From JBMZCV01 sp049613665 (GTDB lineage Bacteria; Bacteroidota; Bacteroidia; Chitinophagales; UBA2359), in NCBI GenBank assembly GCA_049613665.1, contig JBMZCV010000070.1, positions 1-23,324 on the forward strand: a DNA stretch of 23,324 nucleotides, written 5' to 3'. The translations under genes were made by a program, and so were the position numbers. The first letter of the stretch is position 1, and each line of letters starts with the position of its first letter. Below are positions 13,408 through 22,619 of this stretch, one piece after another. The notes below the pieces were generated by a model. It made no database searches. It worked only from the letters and a program-made list of their open reading frames with translations, and was not told the DNA's origin.

Positions 13408-15408
13408 ATGAAAAATACCTTATTAATACTTTTGAATTTCATTTCCATTAATATTTTCGCTCAAATACCAGCAGATTTGCCTTGGCCAGCAGGCAATTGC
13501 AACGAAACTCCTATTATCTTACATAGAGGTGTTGCTCCTGCTACTTGTGGCACTATAGAGGCAATGAATCCAACAGAACGTTATACTTTTGGTATGATAA
13601 GTGTCAATGGTGCTATTCCGAATAGTGGTCGTAGCGAAACGACTAATATGGACAGTATGTATCACCATTCAACATGGACAGTTGCTCAAATAGGTGTACC
13701 TTTTGGTATAGCTATAAATACTCGAACTGCCGAAACTTTTTTGACTGCTTCTACAAACTGGGGAGCAGGTTATTTTGGTGAGACTTCTGTAATTAATCAT
13801 GGTAGTCTTGGCGGTGCTGATGAAGTAGAAGCAGGAGGAGCGATATACAAGATTGATGCTGTTACGGGAGAAGCAAGCTTGTTTGCAAATTTGCCACAGC
13901 AAAGTAGCACCTTTACAGCTTTTGATTGCGAAAATGGCGATGAAGTTGTTAGAACAAACGTTGGTGTTGGTTTAGGAAATATTGTTTATGATGAAATTAA
14001 CAATCAATATTTCGTTACCAACATCGAAGACGGCAGAATTTATCGTTTAGATGCAGCAGGTACTATTATCGAATCTTTTGACCCTTTCACTTATGATGAT
14101 GGTGTAGCAGGCATATCTATTTTGACCGAATTGCCTTATGGTGTGGCCATCGAACCCAATGGAAATAGACTCTTTTTTGGACTTATAGAACCTACATCTG
14201 GTTCTAACACAGGCGGAGCAGCGTCGCCAGCTATTTATGCTATTGACTTGAATGCCTCAGGTGGATTTGTTGGTGATATAGACAATGCCTTTTTACACAG
14301 TGGAGCTACCTATGACAATTATGTAGGTACTGAAACACTACAAGTAAATATTCCGACTGGCTCTGGAAGTTCCTATACTGATGGTACGACTTATCATATT
14401 TCTGATTTAGAATTTGACCCTGACGGAAACCTTTTAGTTGGAGTAAGAGTAAGCTGTTATGAAACTTTTTTTGGCTCTTATAATCACTGGGGCGAAGCCA
14501 ATAGAGTTGCTTTAGATGGTGGCACACAACTATATAGCAATATTATATCTGAATATGATATTAGTGCAACAGGCGATGCTGGAGTTGATGACAATTATGG
14601 TGGTATAGCCTCTTATGCACAAGAAGATGGAACAGTTATATATGTGTCAAGTTCTGCCGATATTTTAGAAGAAGCAGGCCCACATGGATTAGCAATTTGG
14701 GAAGCCAATACTGTTAATGCTCCTTTAGATCCTCTTGGTGCTTTTTCGTATGGTGCTATTGATGATAATGACCCTAAAGGTGCTGGTGGCGATGTTGATG
14801 TTTTTACTGCTTGTAAAGTAATTTGTACTCCTCCAGATTTGGTCACAATAGCAGATACACTTTGTATAGATGAAGATGTTAGTCTTGCTGCTTTAGTAAA
14901 TGATGCCAATAATATAGATGGTACAATAAGCTATTACAATACTTTAGAAGATGCTGAAAATTTAGATAATGCCATTTCTGAAACTATCACTCTAACAGCA
15001 GACAATAGCTTTTATATCAGAAAAGATGCCGTAGAAGGTTGTTTTGATATTGAAAGTGTTGCTCTTGTAGTCAATGACGTGAGAGCTCCTGTGATTGAAG
15101 GAGACCAAACCATTTGCATCAACAATACTCCAACACCATTTACAATGAGTAGTCCAGCAATAGCTGACGGAAACATTAGCTATCAATGGCAAAGCGGCAC
15201 AACTGATTGCAATAGCGATTTTATAGATATTGACGGAGCAACAACAGAAACTTACTCTCCCTCTCCTTTGACTATGACTACTTATTTCAGAGTTATCACA
15301 AATTCAACTTTGGGCAGTGTTTCTTGTAGCGACACTAGCAATTGTATAACTGTTACAGTTAATTCTGCTCCTATGCGTTGTGTACCCTTAACTTTAAGCA
15401 AAAATTAA
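13408..15408 (+). CDS. Secreted propeller-like protein with C-terminal Ig-like domains, no T9SS sorting domain
   Basis: This 666-residue protein begins with a signal peptide (MKNTLLILLNFISINIFAQ). The ATG at 13408 is preferred over a TTG two codons upstream (13402). Residues of about 20-470 are glycine- and aspartate-rich and contain propeller-like segments: GGAIYKIDAVTGEASLFANL, NGRIYRLDAAGTI-like, YGVAIEPNGNRLFFG and HISDLEFDPDGNLLVGV. Two Ig-like/PKD-like domains follow (about 473-555 and 557-650), of the type found in very large Bacteroidota adhesins (DTLCIDEDVSLAALV, DQTICINNTPTPF). There is no T9SS type A or B C-terminal domain; the protein stops at RCVPLTLSKN. It may be exported by Sec only, use an unrecognised anchor, or be a shortened form of a larger adhesin. 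The function is unknown. Confidence 0.82.
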   Translation: MKNTLLILLNFISINIFAQIPADLPWPAGNCNETPIILHRGVAPATCGTIEAMNPTERYTFGMISVNGAIPNSGRSETTNMDSMYHHSTWTVAQIGVPFGIAINTRTAETFLTASTNWGAGYFGETSVINHGSLGGADEVEAGGAIYKIDAVTGEASLFANLPQQSSTFTAFDCENGDEVVRTNVGVGLGNIVYDEINNQYFVTNIEDGRIYRLDAAGTIIESFDPFTYDDGVAGISILTELPYGVAIEPNGNRLFFGLIEPTSGSNTGGAASPAIYAIDLNASGGFVGDIDNAFLHSGATYDNYVGTETLQVNIPTGSGSSYTDGTTYHISDLEFDPDGNLLVGVRVSCYETFFGSYNHWGEANRVALDGGTQLYSNIISEYDISATGDAGVDDNYGGIASYAQEDGTVIYVSSSADILEEAGPHGLAIWEANTVNAPLDPLGAFSYGAIDDNDPKGAGGDVDVFTACKVICTPPDLVTIADTLCIDEDVSLAALVNDANNIDGTISYYNTLEDAENLDNAISETITLTADNSFYIRKDAVEGCFDIESVALVVNDVRAPVIEGDQTICINNTPTPFTMSSPAIADGNISYQWQSGTTDCNSDFIDIDGATTETYSPSPLTMTTYFRVITNSTLGSVSCSDTSNCITVTVNSAPMRCVPLTLSKN

Positions 15409-15832
15409 TAAAACCTATACATATAGCCATTTTAAGTGCTAAATCCTATTTACTACATTTTTAAAGTTACTTTTACTTCACTTTTTTTACTTACAATACC
15501 AAGCACTACAATATTGCTAAATTAGATTAAAAATCACTGTATTTGCAATCTGATTTGGCAATTTGCTTTTTAACCAAAGTGCATTTTTTTAAGCTTCTCA
15601 AAAAAAAATTTGAAAGCATTTGAGCTATTATGCTTTGAAATATAAAATAAAAACTTGATGAGATTTAATTGTAAATTTTAAACTTTTTTTTCTTTTTTCA
15701 TTCTAACATAAACTGATAATGCAATACAAAACAATCACAAAGGCTAATTTGCGTTTTGTGATTGTTTCTTTTTTGTAAAAGCATACAAATTAGAAAAATA
15801 CCTGATTTATTTTATATTGAACCAAAACTAAA
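15409..15832. other. AT-rich intergenic region ending in a terminator
   Basis: This 424-bp gap contains only one clear element, the terminator at 15729-15774, about 320 bp after the preceding stop. The long stretch before it has no supported reading frame or RNA. The preceding mRNA may simply have a long 3' untranslated region. Confidence 0.55.
15729..15774 (+). terminator. Intrinsic terminator before the DUF5686 gene
   Basis: A perfect 13-bp stem (15729-15741 with 15755-15767, AAACAATCACAAA) has a 13-base loop and is followed by a C and a T tract. It separates the Ig-like protein gene from the DUF5686 gene. Confidence 0.8.
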
Positions 15833-18343
15833 ATGCACCAAAACAAAAAAAATCTTTTTTCGCAAAATCGCTATGCCACGATGCGAAACCTCATGTTTAT
15901 TTTATTTTTCGGTCTTTTGGCAAATATGCAACCACTTTTTGCCCAAACAACTACGGTTTCAGGAACTTTGCTCGACCAAAAAACACGAGAGCCTTTGCCT
16001 TTTGCGAGTGTCGTATTTATGGGTTCTACCGTAGGCACTACAACTGACATTGATGGCAATTTTAGCCTCTCGTCAGACAACTTAGCTGAAAACGAGCTTG
16101 CAGTTTCTTATTTGGGCTATCAGCAGCAAAAAGTGCATGTTACGGCTGGCATCAATCAAACAATTACAATTTTGATGCTGCCAGATGCACAAGTTTTGCA
16201 AGAAGTGGTAATAAAAAAGAAGCGAAGAGTAAAAAAAGATACAGCGGCCATTACCTTGTATAGACGAGTTTTGAAAAATAAAGGTAAAAATCAATCTAGT
16301 CATCTCAATTCGTATGCTTATGAGGATTATACAAAAACGGAATTTGATTTGTTTAATATCAAAGAAAGTTTGACAAATAGACGCATTTTGAAGCCTTTTA
16401 GCTACATTTTTGACAATATAGATACTACCGAAAATGGAAAACCATATTTGCCCGTATTGTTGAAAGAGCGAATTGCTGATATTTATTATACGAAAGAGCC
16501 AAAAAAACAAAAAGAAATTGTGAAGGCTGACCAATTTTCGGGTGTAGATGATAAAAATATGTCTGAACTCGTAGATGACACTTTCGACGATATTGATATT
16601 TATCAGAATGTAGCAGACCTTAGCGGAAAAGGATTTTTGTTGCCATTTTCGAAAGGTGCATTAGCTAGTTACAAATTTTTCTTGAGCGACAGTACGATGT
16701 TAGAAGGCGAATGGTGCTATAAGTTGGAATTTACGCCACGCAGAAAGCAAGATTTGTGTTTTACTGGCCATGCTTGGATTCACGATGAAACGGCTGCTAT
16801 CAAGTCTATCGAATTGCAATTGTTGAACCAAACCAACTTAAATTATGTAAGTGATTTGAAAATTCGACAAGGTTTTACGTTCCACAACAAAAAGCAATGG
16901 TTCAAGAATAAGGAGCAAATGGAAGTGCAACTCAATATTACAAAAAAAGAAAAGCACCAAAGCATTAGAATTTTGAAAACTTCGAGTCGCCGCAATATTC
17001 GTGTCAATGAGCCTTTGTCTGAAAAACTGTGGGACGGCGAGTCGTTTGAAATCAAAAAAGATGCTTACGAAAAGTCGCCAGAATTTTGGGACAAACATCG
17101 TCATGCTTCCTTAACGAAAACAGAAAGCGGCATTTATACTATGGTAGAACGTGTGCAAAGTTCTACTGCCTACAAAACCTATGAATGGCTTGGCCGTTTG
17201 GGTTCGTCTGGCTATATGCGTGCTGGCCCTGTCGAGTTTGGGCGTGTAATTCAATATTATAGTTATAATGCTATCGAAGGCCACCGTTTTCGGTTTGGAG
17301 TTCGCACAAATCCCAAAAGATTTAGAGACAAATATATGCTAGATGGCTATTTGGCTTATGGCACAAAAGATAAATTGCTGAAATATCATGCAGGTTTCAA
17401 CAAACATTTGAAGCGAGTCAATAATCGCTGGCATTTGGTAGGTGGCTATTATCGTTTCGATTTTACGGACTACAATACTGCCAATTCTTATATGACTCAC
17501 GACCATATTTTAGCTTCTTTTTTGAGAAAAGAACCGCTAAGTAGCCTAGATTTATTGAGACAAGGGCATTTTTTCTATGAAAAAGAATGGAAACGTGGTG
17601 TAATGAGCAAGTTTTCGGCAACCCACAAAATGGTTTATACCGACCCAATTTTGAATGGCGAAGTCAATACGAAAAATAGCGATATTAGTCAGGCTCTCGA
17701 ACTCAATACTTACTTTAGATGGGGACTTGGCCAAAAGTTTTTGGAGCGTGGTTCGAAGCGTGTTGCATTGGCGATGTCCACTCCTACCTTTGAAATAGAT
17801 TATACGTTTAGCCCAAAAATAAAAACGAAAAATGGCTTAGATACTTTCGACAATTTTCATAGATTAAAACTCAAAATAAGCCAAAGACTGACCACCAGAG
17901 TTGGTCGCACAGATTATACAATTACAGGCGAAAGAGTGTTTGGCGTAAATAGCAATGCTTTTTTGACTCGACATAGAGGAAATGGCAATATTTTGCACAA
18001 CCGACATTTATACAATTCGTGGAGCGACGAAGGCTATATGAGCGATGTTTCGGCTTCTTATTGGATACGTCACCGCTTCGATGGTTTGATTTTTAATGCC
18101 ATTCCGTTGGTCAGAAAAATGAAATTGCGAAGTATTTTATACTCAAAAGGCGTTTATGGAAAGGTTCTAAATTCTGATTTGGCGGTCGCAAATCCTTTAA
18201 ACGGTTTTTATGCAGAAGCTGGTGTAGGTGTAGAAAATATCGCTAAATTTTTGCACGTTTATTTCATTCAACGCATGACTCAACTCGACGACCCTGCGGT
18301 GAGTAAATATGCTATCAAAATTTATATTTCGCCTTCTTTCTAA
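15833..18343 (+). CDS. DUF5686 outer-membrane barrel with CarboxypepD_reg-like N-terminal domain
   Basis: This 836-residue protein has a signal peptide whose hydrophobic part is residues 17-38 (MRNLMFILFFGLLANMQPLFAQ). A CarboxypepD_reg-like domain follows (about 42-120, VSGTLLDQKTREPLPFASVVF, GTTTDIDGNFSLS, YLGYQQQKV). After a VLQEVVIKKK link comes the long DUF5686 region (about 140-836) with many alternating strands and a terminal aromatic residue (IYISPSF), as in outer-membrane barrels. This arrangement resembles TonB-dependent-receptor-like surface proteins but lacks a plug. The function of DUF5686 proteins is not established. The start may be 15833, in an A-rich context, or the internal ATG at 15881, which directly begins the signal peptide; the latter gives 820 residues. 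The stop codon is directly followed by repeat copy 2. Confidence 0.9.
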   Translation: MHQNKKNLFSQNRYATMRNLMFILFFGLLANMQPLFAQTTTVSGTLLDQKTREPLPFASVVFMGSTVGTTTDIDGNFSLSSDNLAENELAVSYLGYQQQKVHVTAGINQTITILMLPDAQVLQEVVIKKKRRVKKDTAAITLYRRVLKNKGKNQSSHLNSYAYEDYTKTEFDLFNIKESLTNRRILKPFSYIFDNIDTTENGKPYLPVLLKERIADIYYTKEPKKQKEIVKADQFSGVDDKNMSELVDDTFDDIDIYQNVADLSGKGFLLPFSKGALASYKFFLSDSTMLEGEWCYKLEFTPRRKQDLCFTGHAWIHDETAAIKSIELQLLNQTNLNYVSDLKIRQGFTFHNKKQWFKNKEQMEVQLNITKKEKHQSIRILKTSSRRNIRVNEPLSEKLWDGESFEIKKDAYEKSPEFWDKHRHASLTKTESGIYTMVERVQSSTAYKTYEWLGRLGSSGYMRAGPVEFGRVIQYYSYNAIEGHRFRFGVRTNPKRFRDKYMLDGYLAYGTKDKLLKYHAGFNKHLKRVNNRWHLVGGYYRFDFTDYNTANSYMTHDHILASFLRKEPLSSLDLLRQGHFFYEKEWKRGVMSKFSATHKMVYTDPILNGEVNTKNSDISQALELNTYFRWGLGQKFLERGSKRVALAMSTPTFEIDYTFSPKIKTKNGLDTFDNFHRLKLKISQRLTTRVGRTDYTITGERVFGVNSNAFLTRHRGNGNILHNRHLYNSWSDEGYMSDVSASYWIRHRFDGLIFNAIPLVRKMKLRSILYSKGVYGKVLNSDLAVANPLNGFYAEAGVGVENIAKFLHVYFIQRMTQLDDPAVSKYAIKIYISPSF

Positions 18344-18497
18344 CAATGATTCGGACATTTTTTATAACAATTTTCAGTTCAATAAAAAAACACCTTTGGG
18401 CAAGGGAAGCATACTATTTTTCAGCTCAAAAGGCTATAAAATTTGCAAATATTGGCTGCCTTAGCCTAAAAAAAATGTATAAATGTCAGAACTATTG
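18344..18497 (-). repeat. MITE-like repeat, copy 2 (reversed, internal deletion)
   Basis: The complement of this stretch aligns with copy 3 end to end: it opens CAATGATTCGGACATTT and closes AAATGTCAGAACTATTG. It is 27 bp shorter because a segment including one arm of the internal inverted repeat is missing next to an A run, consistent with slippage. The remaining arm has one change (AAGCATACTATTTTT). It starts at the base after the TAA of the DUF5686 gene. I see no matching flanking duplication, so it is an old copy or its edge was lost. Confidence 0.85.
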
Positions 18498-18516
18498 TGA
18501 AAAAGAAAAATCATAA

Positions 18517-18554
18517 AAAAAGCGACAAACAAAAATTCTTGTTTGTCGCTTTTT
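18517..18554. terminator. Bidirectional terminator between convergent genes
   Basis: A perfect 16-bp stem (18517-18532 with 18539-18554, AAAAAGCGACAAACAA) has A and T flanks on both sides. It lies between the DUF5686 gene and the convergent DUF3857 gene. Confidence 0.87.
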
Positions 18555-18603
18555 GTTTGCTGAGAAAACTAAAAACTCATTACTAAAAATCAAAAACTAT
18601 TAT

Positions 18604-20535
18604 TTATTCTTTCTCAAACACCAACACTACTTTATTAAAATCGGCAGCAGCATTAATCACTTGTCTAAAGTTTTCGTAATCTTCTTTTGGCAAGCTAATA
18701 TCACGATAATATTCTTTGGCCGTAATAGTCACTTTATCATTTTCAATCGTAAAATCGGAAATAAAAGCATTTACTCTTTCGCTATTTTTTTCAATACCTT
18801 TATTGATTTTTGCATCACCCAAACCCTCTAGTTTATAGCCTTTCGGAATGGTAAAGCTAATTTTTCGCTCATAATAAGTTGGATAATCCATATCAATCGG
18901 ATTTTGCCGCTCATGTTCCTGATACAATTCCATTTGTCCACCAATAAGGTGTCCGACTTTAAATAGATAACTATCGCCAGCTTTTTCTATTAAAGAAGGC
19001 GTTTTTATTTTGCTATCTACATACAGTTTTTTGTTGCTAGGAGCATGTTCAAAACCATTGTTATGCACTTCTATTTCTTCGACCGAAGCATCTTCTATAC
19101 CAGAAGTAACTCTAGTTTTCAAAAAAGATTCATCTCTATATTGCAACAAAAAACGAAAATCATTGGCACGGTAGCCCGTCCAAGCATGACGCATATCGAC
19201 ATCAACCTCAAAATTTTCATTAAAATTGACCATTGCTTCTACCTCATTCATGCTATATTCTGCCGTTGGCATTGGAATAAACTTAACTTCTGTTTGCCCA
19301 TTTTTAGCAATAAAAACGCCGTAATTGTTGGCCAAATGATAAGGTGCAGCTCCATATCTATAAAAAACGAGTGGACTAATATATTTTTCACTAGCATTTA
19401 TAAAAAATACAATATCGGTAAAATTTGCCCACGAAGCAAAGTTTTGGTCAAAACGAGAGCTATTTCTGTCGCTCGTTACCACAAGTTCATGCTCAATTTC
19501 GGCTTCTGCCAAAAAAGCTGCTAAAATGCGACTCATGCCTATTTCGTTGGCATACTTATTGGACAAAATTCTGCTGACGCTCGTAAATTCTTTGCCAGAC
19601 CCTTCTTCGGGACTGATAGTGCTTTTTAAAAAGTTTTCTATTTTTTTTACTTTTTCATCTATATCAAGTTTTTTTAGCTTTAGCTTTTTCAATTCTTTTT
19701 TGACTAACTTAGCTTCATCTTCGCTATAATCATATATCAGGCTTTTGAAGGTTTCGGCAGCAAGTTCCCAATCATACAATTTTTTTCCTAAAATCATTTC
19801 ATTGTTATAACTCAATTTATAATCTACTTTCATCAAATTTGCACGATAAGTGCTATAACTTTCTTCCGATAAAAAGCCAATATTTTCGGCTCGTGCTGTC
19901 AAAGTGCGTATCGAATCACTTTTTTCTAAGGCTAAGTCTGGAAAATCATTGTAACTTTTGGCTTCAAAAATTAAATTTTTGGGCGAAATTATTGTCAATA
20001 AACTTTCTTTTACAGGAGCATCTGCCTGCATATATTCACGGCCATAAGGGTCGCTCACAGGTGCTTTGGTGGTATAAAAATATTCTATTTCGCCACCTTT
20101 TTCGATACCTTCTATTGCGAAAATCTTGAGATTGCCCCACGAATTGACATTTTCAACTTCTTTGATATTTTCTTGGTTAATATTAGTAATTGTTCCACTT
20201 GGCGAAATTGCTCTTGCTTGCAATACCACAAACTCAGTTCGCTCATTCATTGGCACAAATACTTTATTAAACATTTCTATCGCTTGGTCAGTATTTACCT
20301 TTACGATTTTATGCACCGTTTTATACAAATAGAGTATGTCGTCGGTTTTGTAAATATATTCTAATATTCGATTTTCCTTAATTACAATAGACGATAAGTC
20401 TTTTTCATGCTCTTCCAATTGATGTAAAATAGGGTTTTCAGTCCATTTGTAGTCGCTATGCGTATATTCTGTTGCTTGCAATGGAGCTACAAAAAAAAAT
20501 AAACACAGAAAAATAGAAAAAAAGAGATGTTGCAT
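18604..20535 (-). CDS. DUF3857/transglutaminase-like protein, apparently non-catalytic
   Basis: This 643-residue exported protein has a signal peptide (MQHLFFSIFLCLFFFVAPLQA). A DUF3857 domain follows (about 55-215, with RILEYIYKTDDILYLYK, ISPSGTITNI and KGGEIEYFYTT). A transglutaminase-like middle region comes next (about 285-400), then a C-terminal beta-rich domain of the DUF3858 type (about 500-643). In catalytic transglutaminase-like folds the nucleophile sits in a G-x-C-x-D-like segment; here the corresponding place reads NEIGMSRILAAFLAEAEIEHELVV (split by residues 330-353), with no Cys. I also see no His in the expected strand (NFASWANFTDIVFF). It is therefore probably a binding or structural form. 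A TATTTTTG box on the minus strand (20591-20584) may be its promoter. The role is unknown. Confidence 0.85.
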   Translation of the reverse strand: MQHLFFSIFLCLFFFVAPLQATEYTHSDYKWTENPILHQLEEHEKDLSSIVIKENRILEYIYKTDDILYLYKTVHKIVKVNTDQAIEMFNKVFVPMNERTEFVVLQARAISPSGTITNINQENIKEVENVNSWGNLKIFAIEGIEKGGEIEYFYTTKAPVSDPYGREYMQADAPVKESLLTIISPKNLIFEAKSYNDFPDLALEKSDSIRTLTARAENIGFLSEESYSTYRANLMKVDYKLSYNNEMILGKKLYDWELAAETFKSLIYDYSEDEAKLVKKELKKLKLKKLDIDEKVKKIENFLKSTISPEEGSGKEFTSVSRILSNKYANEIGMSRILAAFLAEAEIEHELVVTSDRNSSRFDQNFASWANFTDIVFFINASEKYISPLVFYRYGAAPYHLANNYGVFIAKNGQTEVKFIPMPTAEYSMNEVEAMVNFNENFEVDVDMRHAWTGYRANDFRFLLQYRDESFLKTRVTSGIEDASVEEIEVHNNGFEHAPSNKKLYVDSKIKTPSLIEKAGDSYLFKVGHLIGGQMELYQEHERQNPIDMDYPTYYERKISFTIPKGYKLEGLGDAKINKGIEKNSERVNAFISDFTIENDKVTITAKEYYRDISLPKEDYENFRQVINAAADFNKVVLVFEKE

Positions 20536-20583
20536 AGTGTTTTTATTTAAAAAAATGAGTCAATTAAGTAATTAGTAATCAGA

Positions 20584-20591
20584 CAAAAATA
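20584..20591 (-). promoter_or_regulatory. Candidate -7 promoter box of the DUF3857 gene
   Basis: On the minus strand this reads TATTTTTG, fitting TAnnTTTG, 48 bp upstream of the start codon. No well-spaced -33 element is seen. Confidence 0.3.
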
Positions 20592-20714
20592 AACAACAAA
20601 CTGTGGTAGCTAAGGAATAGAAAAATAGTAAATATTATATCTAAACTTGTTATTTTTACGTTTCTAATATTTATAATATCTAAGTAATTATCTAAAAAAT
20701 AAAAATATTTAATT

Positions 20715-21983
20715 ATGAAATCAATTTATCTTGTTTATCTGCTTATTAGCGTTTTGGCAAGCTGTTTATCTACCAAAAAAAATATAGATACACAACATAT
20801 AGACGCACAAACAGATACGATAGTAACATTAACAAAAAACACACCAAATAATAGTCAGGCTTTCATGCCAGATATTGTGCTTGGAGCAGAACGTTTTGCA
20901 GAATATGAACGTTTTTTAGCAAACAAATCAGTTGCACTTGTAGTCAATCAAACATCAATGGTTGGCGATACGCATTTGGTCGATATTTTATTGAGCAAAG
21001 GCATTGCTATCAAAACCGTATTTGCTCCCGAACACGGTTTTCGAGGCAAAGCCGATGCTGGAGCTCATGTTTCCGACTCAAAAGATGCCAAAACAGGCTT
21101 GCCTATCGTATCTTTGTATGGCAAAAACAAAAAACCAAGTGCCGAGCAGTTAGCCAATATTGATGTGGTAATTTTCGATATCCAAGATGTTGGTGCAAGG
21201 TTTTATACTTATATTTCAACGATGCACTATGTGATGGAAGCTTGTGCCGAAAACGACAAAAAAGTGTTAGTCTTAGACCGCCCAAATCCGAATGGACATT
21301 ATGTAGATGGCCCTGTTTTAGATTTGAAATTTCAATCTTTTGTTGGTATGCACCCTATTCCTATCGTACATGGCATGACTGTTGGCGAGCTTGCACAAAT
21401 GATTAATGCAGAAGCATGGCTCAAAGGTGGAGTTCGCTGCGATTTAAAAGTTGTGCCTTGTCTCAATTATACGCACAAAACTCCTTATGAGTTACCGATA
21501 AAACCCTCTCCAAATTTGCCAAACTTGCGTTCTATTTATTTATATCCTTCTTTGTGTCTTTTTGAGCCTACTGTTGTGAGCATTGGACGTGGCACAGATA
21601 AGCAATTTCAAGTTGTAGGTAGTCCAACAAAAAATGAACAAGCGACTTTTTCGTTTACACCTGTTAGCAAAGAAGGAGCAAAATATCCGAAACACGAAAA
21701 CAAAATTTGTTATGGACAAGATTTTAGCAGTTCTGCTACTGAAGATTTTCGAAAAAACCAATTAAATTTATCGTGGTTAATTGCTTTTTATACCCATGCT
21801 AATGATAAAAAAGGTTTTTTCACAAGTCCAGATTTTTTCAACAAATTGGCAGGCAATGCTGTTTTGAAAGAACAAATTAAAGTAGGTTTGCCAGAAAGTC
21901 AAATTCGTCAAACATGGCAGGCAAAGTTACAAATTTTTAAAGATAAACGCAAAAAATATTTGCTATATGCTGATTTTGAGTAG
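20715..21983 (+). CDS. DUF1343 lipoprotein, NamZ-like exo-beta-N-acetylmuramidase family
   Basis: This 422-residue protein starts with a lipoprotein signal (MKSIYLVYLLISVLASC, lipobox LASC, Cys17), so it should be membrane anchored. After a Thr/Asn-rich linker, residues of about 55-420 are one DUF1343 domain. Hallmark segments are LVVNQTSMVG (75-84), VFAPEHGFRG (102-111), DVVIFDIQDVGARFYTYISTM (150-170), LDRPNPNG (187-194) and, later, LFEPTVVSIGRGTDKQFQVVG. The Bacillus subtilis member NamZ releases terminal N-acetylmuramic acid from peptidoglycan fragments (GH171), so a role in wall recycling or scavenging is the best inference. The Glu-His of EHGFRG is intact. The gene is monocistronic between a divergent neighbour and a terminator. 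Confidence 0.9.
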   Translation: MKSIYLVYLLISVLASCLSTKKNIDTQHIDAQTDTIVTLTKNTPNNSQAFMPDIVLGAERFAEYERFLANKSVALVVNQTSMVGDTHLVDILLSKGIAIKTVFAPEHGFRGKADAGAHVSDSKDAKTGLPIVSLYGKNKKPSAEQLANIDVVIFDIQDVGARFYTYISTMHYVMEACAENDKKVLVLDRPNPNGHYVDGPVLDLKFQSFVGMHPIPIVHGMTVGELAQMINAEAWLKGGVRCDLKVVPCLNYTHKTPYELPIKPSPNLPNLRSIYLYPSLCLFEPTVVSIGRGTDKQFQVVGSPTKNEQATFSFTPVSKEGAKYPKHENKICYGQDFSSSATEDFRKNQLNLSWLIAFYTHANDKKGFFTSPDFFNKLAGNAVLKEQIKVGLPESQIRQTWQAKLQIFKDKRKKYLLYADFE

Positions 21984-22026
21984 TTTATAATAGTGATTTT
22001 TTAATTATGAGTTAAATGTTTCACAT

Positions 22027-22069
22027 AAAAAAAGGCTAACCTATCACTAAAATAGGTTAGCCTTTTTTT
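22027..22069. terminator. Bidirectional terminator after the NamZ-like gene
   Basis: A perfect 18-bp stem (22027-22044 with 22052-22069, core GGCTAACCTAT) carries A7 and T7 at its ends. It sits between the NamZ-like gene and the convergent small membrane protein gene. Confidence 0.9.
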
Positions 22070-22122
22070 ATCTAAAAGAAATAAAATGTAAGATGGTAAG
22101 CCTCAATACATAAGCTTTTTTT

Positions 22123-22566
22123 CTAAAACCAAGAAGTGCCATATTGTTGAAATGGCCATGGAATAGAAATCAAAATCAATAAGAGACCAATGAGATAAAA
22201 GATAAAAGTTGTTTTAAATTTTTGGGTATCGTTTTCTGTTCTTTTTGCTTTGCTAAATCCTATTGTGATAAGAATGATAGCCAACAACATAAGGCTAATA
22301 TGCTCTATAAGAAAAAATCTTGCTACGGCATCTTTCATAGAAGCAGCATCGAAAATAACTCGTGGGCTAATGAAATATAAAGCAAAGCCAACAAGTAGCT
22401 GAATATGAGTAGTTACCATCGCAAATACATTTAGCTTTCGGTCGCCTGCCTCAAATTTGCTACCATTTCGCCACTTTTTAAAGGCATTTCCGATAGCTAA
22501 AATAAGACCAATGAGTACCAGCCAACGTAGGCCCGAATGTGCATGAGTTAAGATATTGTATAACAT
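22123..22566 (-). CDS. Four-helix membrane protein, cytochrome b-like
   Basis: This 147-residue protein has about four membrane segments (roughly 12-28, 48-66, 85-105 and 122-140) and almost no extramembrane domain. Histidines lie at or near helix ends: His8 and His10 (THAHSGLRWL), His54 (VTTHIQLLVG) and His89 (LIEHISLMLL), a pattern compatible with haem binding. Similar small proteins in Bacteroidota are commonly annotated as cytochrome B. The next gene on the same strand encodes a c-type cytochrome, which supports an electron-transfer role, although about 340 bp with a repeat separate them. A minus-strand TATTTTTG box (22627-22620) lies about 54 bp upstream. Haem binding is inferred, not shown. 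Confidence 0.75.
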   Translation of the reverse strand: MLYNILTHAHSGLRWLVLIGLILAIGNAFKKWRNGSKFEAGDRKLNVFAMVTTHIQLLVGFALYFISPRVIFDAASMKDAVARFFLIEHISLMLLAIILITIGFSKAKRTENDTQKFKTTFIFYLIGLLLILISIPWPFQQYGTSWF

Positions 22567-22619
22567 AATTTTTTTTTTGAAATAAATGAAAGTTAGAAAA
22601 TAAAGGGTAAGTATCTAAA

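Noticed and set aside
13350..13451. Short reading frame opening with a signal-like MKQKLTFLFIKLILL
   Set aside because: It overlaps the start of the real gene in another frame and stops after about 33 codons; probably chance or a relic, unsupported.
16082..16534. 150-codon minus-strand reading frame inside the DUF5686 gene
   Set aside because: It is antisense to a recognisable coding region, with low-complexity composition and no domain.
19045..19524. 159-codon plus-strand reading frame opposite the DUF3857 gene
   Set aside because: It is a shadow of the minus-strand gene, with no domain or upstream signals of its own.
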